Below, in pieces: positions 47,071-57,347 of a stretch of 64,000 nucleotides of DNA. The notes under the pieces are model-generated. The model saw only the letters and a list, made by a program, of their open reading frames with translations, searched no databases and was not told where the DNA came from. Origin of the DNA: Membranipora membranacea (lineage: Eukaryota > Bryozoa > Gymnolaemata > Cheilostomatida > Membraniporidae); NCBI GenBank assembly GCA_914767715.1, contig OU612071.1, forward strand, positions 24,921,681 to 24,985,680, given 5' to 3'. A program made the translations under genes and the position numbers. Position 1 is the stretch's first letter; the number at the start of each line of letters is the position of its first letter.

Positions 47071-47619
47071 CTAAAATGTAGTCAAATTGAGAAATAAACT
47101 CAATGACAGTGTTATGTAGCGTTCATAAACGCTTGACAAAGCTCACTCTTTGGTTATTTGTTTTCATGAGAAGTTGCGGAGGCCTTATACATAAGATCAC
47201 CCTATGTATAGGCTCTGGTATGATCTTTGACTTGTGTAAGCATTCAAGTAGCTTACTGTCCTATATTTGTTAAAAAAATATTTAAACTCGACTGCCACCT
47301 TCAGCGTAAATAAGCAAGGAATGTATTGGTTTGTCTTCCACTGTCTACAACTTGGAATACAGAGAAATTAATTGAAATTGATCAATGAGCTAAGCTATTA
47401 TCTGTCCATCTAAGCCGAAGAGTTTTGCTTCCTTTGGGTGGTCACTGATCTATCAGTTCAGTTCAGGCATTCAGCGAGAGTTTTGATGTGCACTTATACC
47501 TCATTTTCATATTGTATTGTTTGTTAAATGCCAAACAATAAATTTTCCCATCATAGTTGATCAACCAACATCTTTATAAATATTTTCTACATAAATGTGA
47601 TGTCAAATCCTGTGCATCT

Positions 47620-47860
47620 AAACCAAATTGAAATATAAAATAAGAACTGAGACACGCCACGGCAAAAGTTGAAGAGAGAATATTCCCAATGATAACATCA
47701 ATGCCAATTACCTCAGACCTTGTACGGTCCCGTTTATGTTTTAACGTTGGTAAAAATTTACCCAGGTCATATTCCTCTGAGCGATCTCTCCAATATCTTT
47801 AAAATATGTCTTTTTCCTCGTGGTTAGTGTGACCCAGTGGTGATCAACATATTCATGTGC
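47620..47860 (-). pseudogene. Module M2 exon, copy 2 (decayed)
   Basis: Paralogue of 33395-33633. It keeps PLGHTNHEEKDIF, then needs a one-base gain to continue KILERSLRG. Several later codons are TGA where the other copy has CGA or GGA. A degenerate copy useful only for dating the duplication. Confidence 0.5.
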
Positions 47861-48555
47861 AGTTGTTTTTTTGACATAGTAAAGATTCAACTGGCATGAC
47901 TCAGTTATTGTGTTGATTTGAATGTTACCTGTTATATGGCTGTCGCCGTTTAGTTCTATGTGGCTCAGCGACCCTGGGTTTTTATCAGGAATATAGTTGT
48001 TATGGTGTCATCATCCCATGTAGTTCTGCTCTGAGGATAGTTTATCCCACGCACTGTGTCTATAAACAAGCACAGCAATGTATCTGTTGAGATTTGCATG
48101 TTTGTGTTATGGCCTGAATCATCTAAGGGAGTCGACAAAGAAATACCCAAGCACCTTGGTTTTAATCACAAACCACTTTTTAGCAATGATGAACACCTCC
48201 AATGGCTTTTCAGTAACGATAAGTGAGGCATTTGGAGCTACGATCTGACATAGAAGTGCTCGAAATGGTGTTCAAGCTAGGCCAATTCTTCCCAAGCCAA
48301 TCACTGCAAAGCTTCTAATGCATACCGAAACCTCAAAGGTGGTAAAAGTGCTTTAATCAAAAGACTATGCTTCTGCTTTTATCCACTCATATCACATTAC
48401 ATATTACATACTTTCTGCTGTGAACGCTGCACTGTGGGACATTCTGGATAATTCCACCTGGGTCGCAGTGTCTCTGGCCCGTCTCTGGCCAAATTAAATG
48501 AGCCGAAAAAGAAGAAAGGATAACCCTGATATCTACATCCTTGAAACCATTGTAA

Positions 48556-48579
48556 GTGGGAGTAACGCTTTACTCCCAC
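48556..48579. repeat. Perfect 10-bp hairpin with 4-base loop
   Basis: GTGGGAGTAA, loop CGCT, TTACTCCCAC. Isolated and not followed by a T-run; significance unknown. Confidence 0.85.
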
Positions 48580-49072
48580 CTTCCTGTGAGAAATACCCCT
48601 ACATCGATACATTGTCAGTAGCTTTCGATAGTAGAAGGCCTAGTGTGCTGGCCGGCTGTTCTGTCAATGCAGAAGTACACATAGATGTTTATCTCTTTCA
48701 AACTGCAAGTTGGCAGTCAGACATTCATTGAACTGATATGGCGGTACTAGACCTGTCATGCCCCTGGCAGGTAGTAATTGACTCAACTCATCACGGAATG
48801 AATTTGCAAACAAATTTGAAAACATGCTATCAACATTTGATGTCAATGCGTACTTCTAATATCACAAAACAGTCGGATACATAAACAATAAAAGAAATCA
48901 AACCATGAGTTTACAATGTACAAACATACTTACAAACATATACAACAATATACAAAACATTTCCTACCCTGTTAACCTGGGTATAAATGTGACATTACGA
49001 TGATGAACGCTTTACTTTTCAACTAAGGATATGTGCTGTACTTGCAGATACATATGAATACAATCACTACCA

Positions 49073-50695
49073 CTAATAGTCAAACACACACCTTGACAGA
49101 GTACCCCGTAATTCGCTCCACCATATTAGCCCTATCTCCGTCAGTGAATTTCCATGCTTCTCAATTCCAGCTAAATAATCCAGAGACACAGATATATTAA
49201 GGTAGTTACACATGTAGTAAGGTTTTCTGAAATCCTCACGCCAGTCCAGGCATTTAAGATGGCAGTAGGTATTCTGGGGGGTCTTTGGTATGGTTATAGT
49301 GCCAGAATCTTTCGCCCTGTATTTTCGATAAGTCATCACCACCCCTAACAGCTCATTTCCCTCTTTTTTGAACAGCTCGTCACAGACATAACATTTTTTG
49401 GCACGGCAATCAGTACTAAATCTGAAGAAGACATGCGACTGGTGTTTGCTCTCAAATGCGCAGAATTGAGAAGCATGGCTTGCTTTCCTTCTCTTCCTCT
49501 GATTCTCATTCAGCTTCCTTCCAACCCGTTTGTTGCAGTTTCTGGTAACTGCTTGGGTTAGTATTTCAGTACCGCCATCACTTGTCATTGAGGGGTATTT
49601 AAATACAGATGCTAGAATTCTTTTTCTCTTTTCACTACTGAGCTTGCAAAACTCCTGAGGGTCGTATGACATTCTACTGTACTTCGATTTAAGCTTGAAC
49701 AAACCCTTACTCAAAACTGCTCTTTCACAATTGTTTTTTTGGTTATTTCCCTGCTTTTCCCACTCCGCTATTATTACCTTTGGAGACGATTTTCTGGTGA
49801 GATTTCGTTTGATCTCCTTGTTTACTGATTCATTGCTGTTATTGTCATTAAGCCCAGCAGCCTGTCTATTCTCCCTAACCAAGCTTTTGAATGATTTTGC
49901 TTGATATCTAATAAACCATTTAGTAATATCGGGGTTTATGGAGTTCCATGACGACAGCAGAGCTTCCAACACCTCTTCAAACTCTGTTTCAGTGTTACTG
50001 TCTAGAAGGGTGGTGAACATGTCATAATGAATATTGTTATTTTCAGCGTCACATAACTTTGATTTTAAGTACGACTCTACATTGTCTTTGAGGTGTTTAA
50101 AACATACAATGTGCTGTAGTAAAGGCATGTGAATTTTGAACCCATTCACAGTCTCAAGTGCCCTATCTGATCCCAAGAAACGGATATACATTAATTTAGA
50201 GTTCAAGTTCACAATGCTACTAGCAAAATAACGATAACTATGCTCGTTGTGTTCAGTGTGAATCAATGTGGGACCCAAGAGAGTTGGTTCAACCTTAGTA
50301 ACCGTGTGTATGAGCAGAGGGTGACATATTGTAGTGGGTGTAACAAAGTACTGTCCAATATTGTACGTCATGTCAATTCCGAGGATGCCAGCAGATTCTC
50401 CAGTGCAAAATTGTTCAATCAAATGAAATTGTGTATCAGTGGCAAGAGTAATGGCCAACTGACACTTTGCCGTCATGCATATGTTAGCTATAGGACTGCC
50501 CTCTCTTTCTTTTTGATCGTTTATGGCCCATAGTAGCTCATCAACCCACAGCTTATCTTTCACAGAACGTTTCATGTTATATATTAGTGTACAGTTTTTA
50601 AACTCCCCAGATGTATCGGTCATAGTGAGAAGGTTATTATTGTTCATATTTTGTTGAATGATTTCCCTCGGGGCCATGTTACTCTCAATTCCCAT
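49073..50695 (-). CDS. Mutator-like (MULE) DDE transposase
   Basis: 540 codons without a stop from the first ATG (50695). Transposases of this family cut and join element ends in the nucleus. The core is recognisable: GIDMTYNIGQYFVTPTT holds the first acidic residue (D108). FLGSDRALETV holds the second (D177). HIVCFKHLKDNV (C198/H201) is the usual C..H insert. NNSNESVNKEIKR holds the third (E289). A C-terminal zinc-binding region follows with Cys 430, 435, 438 and then CHLKC (478-482). Family members usually have a longer N-terminus. Here the frame runs upstream only to about 50744, inside a terminal-inverted-repeat motif that abuts the gene, so the start may be truncated. No element end is found downstream, and a Ulp1-like exon lies 2 kb downstream on the same strand. 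Confidence 0.85.
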   Translation of the reverse strand: MGIESNMAPREIIQQNMNNNNLLTMTDTSGEFKNCTLIYNMKRSVKDKLWVDELLWAINDQKEREGSPIANICMTAKCQLAITLATDTQFHLIEQFCTGESAGILGIDMTYNIGQYFVTPTTICHPLLIHTVTKVEPTLLGPTLIHTEHNEHSYRYFASSIVNLNSKLMYIRFLGSDRALETVNGFKIHMPLLQHIVCFKHLKDNVESYLKSKLCDAENNNIHYDMFTTLLDSNTETEFEEVLEALLSSWNSINPDITKWFIRYQAKSFKSLVRENRQAAGLNDNNSNESVNKEIKRNLTRKSSPKVIIAEWEKQGNNQKNNCERAVLSKGLFKLKSKYSRMSYDPQEFCKLSSEKRKRILASVFKYPSMTSDGGTEILTQAVTRNCNKRVGRKLNENQRKRRKASHASQFCAFESKHQSHVFFRFSTDCRAKKCYVCDELFKKEGNELLGVVMTYRKYRAKDSGTITIPKTPQNTYCHLKCLDWREDFRKPYYMCNYLNISVSLDYLAGIEKHGNSLTEIGLIWWSELRGTLSRCVFDY

Positions 50696-50731
50696 CCTCC
50701 CCTTATCCAGCAAACTAGGCCTAGTTCGGGC

Positions 50732-50800
50732 TAGTCTAAGTGCTCAGACTCCAAGGCGCAGGGAGTTACTTGCGCAAGCTATCAAACTCCTCTCCCCTTC
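50732..50800 (+). repeat. Terminal-repeat motif of family TIR-C (left type)
   Basis: TAGTCTAAGTGCTCAGACTCC, then AAGGCGCAGGGAGTTA, then CTATCAAACTCC. The same motif forms both ends of the 55403-55508 palindrome and recurs inverted at 55960-56013. It therefore marks the end of a DNA element extending to the right, and it directly abuts the transposase frame. Confidence 0.7.
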
Positions 50801-51046
50801 TCCGTCTGAGCAAAAACCTATTATCTCAACATGCTCACAATTCAGAGTTGCCTCCTCAATTTCACAAAATCATCAAGAAGCAACTCTGAAAATTAAAAAT
50901 AGCCTTAGGCACATAACTTGCAGCAAACTTAAGTTGTAGAACTTAGGTTATTTTTTAGTGCACTCAACCGTGCAAAGATAATGATTGCTATATGGATCAC
51001 AGTTATACAAGACAGTAACATATTCTTTGATAACATACACATCGCA
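50801..51046. other. Short intergenic stretch
   Basis: No coding feature. AT-rich. Confidence 0.5.
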
Positions 51047-51423
51047 GAGTATAAGGATATATAGGATATAAGGATATACAGAGGGGATGCTTCAATGATA
51101 GTCAAAGTGCCTATGGTTTTTGATTCAGTGGGGGAAAATTGTGCACAGCTGGATGCCACAAACTCATTATCTCTATGTGTTATAGTGTCATTTTTCTCGC
51201 AGACATCCCTACCTTTGATGGGCCATAATTCAGTCTGTATTTATCCTAAAGACTGATTTCCAACTTTGTTGAAATGTCCAACTGTACAAATGTACAAATG
51301 CAGATAGCTCATAGCCTATGTATCCTAGCAAAAAATTACAACAATATGGTGTATAGCTTGAAGGTTGGACATTCCAACGAGTTGGAAATCAGTATTTAGG
51401 ATTAATACAGAATGAATTATGAA
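51047..51423. mobile_element. Long fold-back element, family F1, copy 2 (deleted)
   Basis: 51050-51281 matches the left arm of 21019-21344 (TATACAGAGGGG, CTTCAATGAT, CCTAAAGACTGATTTCCAAC). 51312-51423 matches part of the right arm (CATAGCCTATGTATCCTAGC, TTGGACATT). The inner part and the outer right arm are deleted. Confidence 0.85.
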
Positions 51424-51751
51424 GATGAAGTTTTAGAATACATATCGATCAACCTCTCAATCTGATGACCCCAGATATGCTTGCTTCATAAATAAAGGAA
51501 ATATATTGCAAACATGCACATTGTCATACATGTACATCAGCCAGTTTTGATATATACTAGAACTGATAAGATCAGAGACCACCGAAAAGGAGCAAAACTA
51601 TTCGGCTCAGTTGGACAGATCATAGCTTAGTTCACTCATGATTCACTGGTCAGAGTGAACATATATACGATTCATTTGTCTGTATTTGGAGTTGCTCCCC
51701 TGTCCATTGGAGGAAAAACAACTCCGAATTTAAGCAAATAGATCAATATTG
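51424..51751. other. Short intergenic stretch
   Basis: Nothing recognised. Confidence 0.5.
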
Positions 51752-53177
51752 ATCTAGAGCAGCTGTGGGCAACATGCGGCCTTTTTGCCAGTGCGGCCTA
51801 ATGAGGAATATTTTGCGGCCTTTTGCCTGTAAAGGTTTTTACGCATTAATTTTAATTCCTGTTTTGTTATGTAGATATACAAGTATACAAAGCACTCTGA
51901 TATCACAATTTTCATGTATGGTGGCCATTCTGTATTAGGCATTTATAGCTTCGCTTCCAAAGCAATTCTTCACAAAAATATCATAACCTGCTGTTGCAAA
52001 CTACTTTTCAGTGCTTTATTTTCAAATTAACTCAGAGCAGAAAAATTGCCTCTTATTTCACAAGCATTTGCGACAATTTCCCCCTTGCTGGAGGGCGCTA
52101 CAGCACCCCTCCCGCACCCACCCTGCCCTATGCCATACACACGAAACACAGGGATATAGTCATGTACACAATCAAATCACGAGAAGCATGACACCACAAA
52201 ACACCGGTAAGATTAGATGAACCAGTAACTCTGTTGAGCTTATTTTTCTTGCAACATTTTGCAGTTTATATGCCTAAATCTGTTATAGTATATCCAAAAG
52301 AATTGCCAGAATTGTTACTCCTGCTCCAACTTAAGGCTTGACAGATATTTTGCGGCCTTTCGAGTTGAAACTCCATAAATTGTGGCCTTTTTCATAAAAA
52401 GGTTGCCAACCCATGATCTAGAGCATGGGTGGGCAACCTTTTTCTAAAAAAATTCCACATTTTACACAGGCTCAACACAATAAGGCGCAACATATCTTTC
52501 AGGTAAAAAATCGGAACCGGAGTAACAACTATGTACAAACTAAAACAGATTTATTTGTAAAAGCTGTGGTATGTTGCAAGGATCTTCAGCTCAACAGAAA
52601 TACTAATTTAATTAAAAAAATCTTGTGAAGTTTTGCATGTGTATGGAAAAGGGCAGGGTGGGTGTGGGAGGGGTGCTGGCACCCCTCCGCAACGGGGAAG
52701 TTTTTTGCGAATGCCTATAAAATTAGATGCAATCTGGAACATTTCAGCGATAAAGCAGGAGCATTTGTAACATGTAAACTTGTTGATACTCATCTGCATT
52801 TCTTGTTCAAGGTGACAGATTTGCTAAAAAAACTAATTACTATGATATTAACGAAAATTTTTATTCAAATTTCCAAAGGTCACCGTTCTGGGTTATTTTG
52901 AAAATAAAGCACTTGAAAAAGGAGTTAACACCAATACAGTTAAGATGATTATGTCTAGAAACGGCTTTGGAAGCTACATGCTTAATGCTGAATGGCCACT
53001 ATTTTGAAATATATTGTGCCTACATACTTGAATATCAAGATTACAAAATGCGAGATGGGGATCGAAATTAATGTGTAATATATATCTTTTCAGGCATAAG
53101 GCCACAATCAGCCCGCAAAATATTGTTTATTAGGCCGCACTGGAAAATAGACCAGGTTGCCGACAGCTGATCTAGAG
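51752..53177. mobile_element. Head-to-head pair of hAT-like non-autonomous elements
   Basis: Element 1 (51760-52415, 656 bp) starts CAGCTGTGGGCAAC and ends GTTGCCAACCCATG. Element 2 (52424-53169, 746 bp) starts CATGGGTGGGCAACC and ends GTTGCCGACAGCTG. The 8-mer ATCTAGAG occurs before, between and after them (51752-51759, 52416-52423, 53170-53177). The 8-bp duplication and CA...GGCAAC ends fit hAT elements. Element 2 read backwards is a diverged copy of element 1 throughout (GTGCGGCCTAAT, AATATTTTGCGG, AGTGCTTTATTTTCAAA, CCCTCCC.CACCCACCCTGCCC). The whole block is thus one large inverted repeat with the target 8-mer at its centre. No transposase frame. Confidence 0.88.
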
Positions 53178-53699
53178 GGATGTAGGACTTTTACTTCCAC
53201 CCAATAGGAATTAGCAGTGTAAAATTCTAAAATCCGACAATTTCTCACAAACACAACTATGTCTGAGAATTAAACCCACAGCTTTTTTTGCAGCCCATTA
53301 GGTAATTGTTACTGAGACATAATTCATCTCATGTCATATATGCTGCCTGGTAAAAAAAGAACTGTGGCAAGCTTTTAACGAATAGGAATATCTATGATTG
53401 GTGTTACACGTCACAAATACAATGACACAACAAATTATACAGGCGATTTGGTCAAGATAAAAAATGAACATAATAAGGAGATTGCAATTGCCGCTATCTG
53501 AACTTATGACAGGCCGTACATGGGCAGCTACTATAAGAGAACTGAATAATAGTATAATCTGTGACAAGTTTGAAAATAATTAAGAAATCATAGCAATAGC
53601 TGCTGTTATTTAAACTCACATGGGAGAAGTGTAAAGCAGATTACATGACAATTATTTTATAAGATAACTTCTAGGAGCACAGAGTTTAACAATGGGTAT
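53178..53699. other. AT-rich non-coding stretch
   Basis: Nothing recognised. Confidence 0.5.
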
Positions 53700-54085
53700 A
53701 TCCAGGGCCGTATATTCTAAAAAATTTCACTCACTGACTTTTTAGAGATGAGCATAATGATCGGGCGCAGCCCGATCCACATGCCGTAGGCGTGGCGGGG
53801 AGGGTGTGGGAGGGGCGCTTTAGCGCCCTCTCACCACAGAAATCTTTGCATATCGGTAGCAAAATAGTGCAAGCAGAGAGGTATTTCGATAGCCCACTGA
53901 GCTGTTGGGTACTTGCAGAAAACAACTCAATAGCAGTAGAAGATTACGGTAAAAATGCTCCAGTTATTAAGCACCCATTTGGAAAAAAATCTGACTTTGT
54001 TGAGACTCGAACCCATATCATTTCTTAATAAGCAGTGAGTACAATGCAGACGCTCTACGCACTGAGCTATTCAGCCTGGCTTTGT
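53700..54085 (-). mobile_element. tRNA-derived SINE-like element with GC-rich hairpins
   Basis: The 5' part (minus strand) is tRNA-like (54003-54080). The body runs to about 53700 and holds two GC-rich hairpins: GATCGGGC-GCA-GCCCGATC at 53759-53777, and GGGCGC-TTTA-GCGCCC at 53813-53828. The second is followed by a purine-rich GGGAGGGTGTGGGAGG block. The same block also occurs inside both hAT-like elements to the left. No clear poly-A tail, so the 3' limit is uncertain. Confidence 0.5.
54003..54080 (-). tRNA. tRNA-like promoter head (not a functional tRNA)
   Basis: On the minus strand, TAGCTCAGTGCGTAGAGCG fits the pol III A box and GGGTTCGAGTCTC fits the B box, at near-normal spacing. Acceptor and anticodon stems do not pair, so this is a degenerate tRNA or SINE head rather than a working tRNA. 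Confidence 0.6.
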
Positions 54086-54750
54086 TATGAACTGGTGCTT
54101 TAGTGATTAAGCTTTGAACCTTGGAAATTTCTATCAAAGCAGGTGGCTTTGAACCATTGATACTACTATTAAAGCAGATTTTAAAAGCTTTGACCAGGCT
54201 TAAATGATTTGCTCAGGTATGACTGTTCGTTTAGATATTAGCCTTTGAGCCATAGAAATTTCTATTTGAGCAAATTTTAACCATCAACATTTCTATTGAA
54301 GCAGATTTTACACATTTTGCCCAGGCACTTAGGCTTTATTAAGTTGCACTGATGATTGACTGAGGATTGCACATAGACAAAACATTTTTATGCAACCTCA
54401 TAGACATAGACAAAACTATGTCTGTGGGATTGAATAAAAATGGCTAGAAAAACCTGTGCTGGCTGTTGCAAGTTTTCTATGTCATAGCATCACCTGCTGT
54501 TTTTCATACTAGTCCCAAAGAGAAGATCAGGTATGAATCTAGTTATGTTGACAATAATTGAGGATGGATAGGCAAAACTGTAGGTGTTTATTGTGTGCAA
54601 AAATAGGGCTCAGCTGCCACATAAGTTGTCAGAAGTCCCCTATGAGAGTTGCTTCATGGGCATTACCTTACTACCACCTCCAAACCTATCGGTTTTTCGG
54701 TGGGATGACAATATGTGAGTTTGTTTAGCACAGCCTGTAACCAGATAGCT
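54086..54750. other. Non-coding stretch with repeated short blocks
   Basis: Contains imperfect repeats of TTGAACC/TTGAGCC..GAAATTTCTAT..AAGCAGATTTTA at about 54110-54310, a small local tandem duplication. No gene recognised. Confidence 0.5.
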
Positions 54751-55353
54751 CTATTGTGAAGTATTCAAATGGTATTCCAAAACAAGGGCAAATGACTTAT
54801 AAATATTAAGAAGCGCAGTATGTCCAGTAGTCAAAATAGGCGTATGCACAAGGCCGAGTACCAAATAAAAATAAATGTTCAGAGTAAAGTCTTTGGGAAC
54901 ACCGTAATGAATGACATATTCAATGTTTCTCAAATTGAGCCCCATTGATAGAACGCTAGAACAGTGAGATACTTTAACATGACCAGATGAATTGCCAAGG
55001 TCAGCCAATATTCTTGACTTGATGTTGCTGTCTGTTATTAAGTGGTACATAACCACTCTGGCGGTGGTAGAACCTACAGGTTGATGCGTGTTAAGTGTGA
55101 TGTACTGGTAAGCATCCACTAAGGTGTTGATGTTTGTGAAGAATATCATAATTCTAGGAACGTCTAGCAGTCTAGAATTAATCAGGTCACACAACAATTT
55201 AAAATCTGCAAGAATGTTCCCTGTAACTTGTATTTTTTTTATGAAAATGAAGCTGAATTGAGACGTTGACAACCGCAAGGTTGACACCATCACCAGCTGA
55301 ACTGAACTGTCACTGGGCTGAGAGTAACTGCAAGTGTTGGCCAATGTCAGCAC
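54751..55353 (-). pseudogene. RecQ-like helicase, C-terminal helicase domain
   Basis: A 200-codon frame holds helicase motifs in order: RIMIFFTNINTLVDAYQYI (motif IV region), ARVVMYHLITDSNIKSRIL, KVSHCSSVLSMGLNL (motif V) and VIHYGVPKD. In functional RecQ proteins the next block is QExGRxGR (motif VI, arginine finger). Here it reads LVLGLVHTP, so the key arginines are lost. Together with the separated N-terminal pieces at 57.1 and 58.4 kb, this shows a broken gene. Multi-copy RecQ-like helicases of this type are common in invertebrate genomes and are often linked to mobile DNA. The ~2 kb up to the next exon is filled by inserted elements. Confidence 0.8.
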
Positions 55354-55402
55354 TTAAAAATTGAACAGGAAAGCATTGCGACACACTGGGAATAGTCTAA
55401 GA

Positions 55403-55508
55403 GCTCAGACTCCAAGGTGCAGGGAGTTACCTGCGCCAGCTATCAAACTCCTCTGTTTGATAGTTTGATAGATGGCACAGCTAACTCCCTGCACCTTGGA
55501 GTCTGAGC
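55403..55508. mobile_element. 106-bp palindromic MITE (family TIR-C)
   Basis: Both halves begin GCTCAGACTCCAAGGTGCAG and continue GGAGTTA, CTATCAAACT, meeting in a TTTGATAGTTTGATAG centre. It is essentially two terminal repeats face to face. Further ends of the same family are at 50732 (left) and 56013 (right). Confidence 0.9.
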
Positions 55509-55959
55509 AGATATTAACATCCACGTGTGGAACTAGCTAGATGCTCTCATATTTAAGCATTAAAAATTATACACACTTAAAATAATATGACTTACATCAT
55601 ATTCTTCTTATTGATAGAAACTTTGAAAATATTTGGCACAATGTTTAGTGATGTCTTAGTCTGCCATATGCACTCCGAAATGTGTCGTCCTTTCCTTTCT
55701 CAGTACCCCTAAAATAGCATGACATATGAATGTAAGCACATGTCTTTATTTACTTTGAGTGTCTGGCTAGGGGAAAGTACTATTGGTAGTGAAATTTAAT
55801 CCAAGTGCTGTATATTTAAAATGGTCCCGGTAATATTAGTTTTCCACTTTAAACCAGAAATGTCATCAGTCGCCTATGTATGGTTTTTCTCAGCTCCATT
55901 GACATCCATAGCTGCCATCATCTACATTTACATTTGCGAGATAATATTGAATATGGGGA
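55509..55959. other. Short non-coding stretch
   Basis: It lies between two TIR-C ends; no coding feature. Confidence 0.5.
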
Positions 55960-56013
55960 TAGGAGTTTGATAGCCTGGTGCCACTAACTCCCTGTGCCTT
56001 GGAGTCCGAGCAC
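55960..56013 (-). repeat. Terminal-repeat motif of family TIR-C (right type)
   Basis: GGAGTTTGATAG, TAACTCCCTGTGCCTTGG, AGTCCGAGCAC: the inverse of the 50732 motif, matching it beyond the core (CTATCAAACTCCTATCCCC). The two could be the ends of one element of about 5.3 kb, later filled with other insertions, or two solo remnants. Confidence 0.65.
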
Positions 56014-56171
56014 TTGACTAGGCCTGATAATTGTCAGTTATTATGATTTAATTATGGCCCTTTGTTTTTTCTTCTCAATTTATAAAATCTAAATATGTGA
56101 ATATTTCAATGCCTGTTATAGCTGGCTTCTGTCTGGATTTTCATTATTTCCACTCCGGAAGCAGAAGGAGG

Positions 56172-57052
56172 TAGGGGTGGAACGGATCAGGGTTGGGCAA
56201 CCTCGGATCGGATATCGGATCGGTCTATAAATCCAACCTCGGGTCGGATCCGGACCCGGATAACGCGTAAATGCGCTAAATTTACCAGTCACAGCAGCTC
56301 TTCTTTAGCACCATAATATACAATTAAGGTCATTATATACATGGATACACTCCGTCAACAATCTCTTCCCTGAACCATTACCCTAGTTTAAATTTGCACA
56401 TATCAGCTTGGATATAATTCTTTACAGGAGCAACTTATCACTCAATCATTTAATGAGTGTTAAGATCTCTTGACAATGAGAATTTGTGCACAGGCACTCA
56501 ATTTGTCAGGATCACTCAAACCCCGATGTTACAAATCACTAAACTCCCTGCTCCTATGTCCCAAATCTCTGTTGTGATTAGAGATAGGAATTGTCTTCCT
56601 ACTTTGAAAAAGCAGAAGAGGATAATTACTTAGTTCATCAAACTAGACATTTTGTTACAAGGAACATCATTGGACAAATAATTCTGTCTTATGTCACAAC
56701 GATCTGAGTAAAGATGCTTCTATCAATTTCAGCAGAAAAAAAACACATCCACCCAATTTAATCAGCAACGATATAGATAGCTATGAAAATGAGACAGGTA
56801 TTGAATGCCTACTGATCACCACTGAGTGCTTTCAGCCAAACTCAATTATCTTATCTGAACTACAAATTAATGACTATCATACTTCCTCCCTTGTCATTTT
56901 CAGTGAGATAAATGATGCTATTGCTAAGTAAGTGTTGATTAAAAACGTTTCATCTGGATCAGACATAACACATATCCGACCCGGTTTGTGGTTGGATCCG
57001 AGGTCAAATATCCGAAATTCAACTCCAACCTCAAGAGGTCGTTCCACCCCTA
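56172..57052. mobile_element. Non-autonomous hAT element (881-bp MITE)
   Basis: Perfect 13-bp terminal inverted repeats, TAGGGGTGGAACG at the left and CGTTCCACCCCTA at the right. They are flanked by exact 8-bp direct repeats GAAGGAGG (56164-56171 and 57053-57060). Length, ends and duplication size are those of hAT elements. Just inside the left end are repeated CGGATCGGATATCGGATCGG motifs, and a matching GGATCCGAGG is inside the right end, probably transposase-binding sites. It carries no transposase; the interior is AT-rich. Confidence 0.95.
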
Positions 57053-57135
57053 GAAGGAGGTCATATAGATTTGCTTATTTACGATGTATCATGGGCATAA
57101 TATTTGAATACTGCGTGATGAGAAAGAATAACTAC

Positions 57136-57347
57136 CATTGCTCAACGATATGGAATTCGTCGATGAACACAGTCTTCACATTCAAACCCTCCTGTAACGC
57201 CTTTCTCCCACTGCCATCGAGAATACTCTTCGGGCTCGTAAATATGAACACCGCGGCGGCGGCAGAGAGATGAATTGCCGAGAGCTTGGGTAGATTCTTA
57301 ATCATTGACACCAATGGCATTACAATTGGGAATTGGGATGGGGCATT
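57136..57347 (-). pseudogene. RecQ-like helicase, DEAH-box exon
   Basis: Bounded by a strong acceptor (TTTTTTTTCCAG, exon from 57347) and a possible donor (ATG/GTAGTT, 57136). It reads FPIVMPLVSMIKNLPKLSA, AAAAVFIFTSPKSILDGSG, ALQEGLNVKTVFIDEFHIVE, QW. TSPKSIL and VFIDEFHIVEQW match RecQ motifs Ib and II (DEAH, here DEFH, followed by W). It supplies the ATP-hydrolysis box of the gene whose C-terminal part is at 54.75-55.35 kb. The alanine for phenylalanine change in the DEAH box and the neighbouring broken exon indicate decay. Confidence 0.75.

Larger units (their letters stand above)
47071..49072. other. Non-coding stretch with duplicated M2 remnant and a hairpin
   Basis: 47620-47860 is the decayed second copy of the 33.4-kb module (shared TGACCCAGTGG/TGACCCAGTAG, CTTTTTCCT.GTGGTTAGTGTG). 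48556-48579 is a perfect 10-bp hairpin, GTGGGAGTAA with loop CGCT. Open frames here lack domains. Confidence 0.5.

Noticed and set aside
50240-50533. 97-codon plus-strand frame
   Set aside because: Antisense shadow of the Mutator-like transposase.
54003-54080. Functional tRNA gene
   Set aside because: The A and B boxes are good, but acceptor and anticodon stems do not pair and no sensible anticodon is found.
50732-56013. A single intact 5.3-kb DNA transposon carrying a helicase
   Set aside because: The helicase continues beyond the right end (57.1-58.5 kb) and is broken, so the two outer ends cannot simply delimit a helicase-bearing element.
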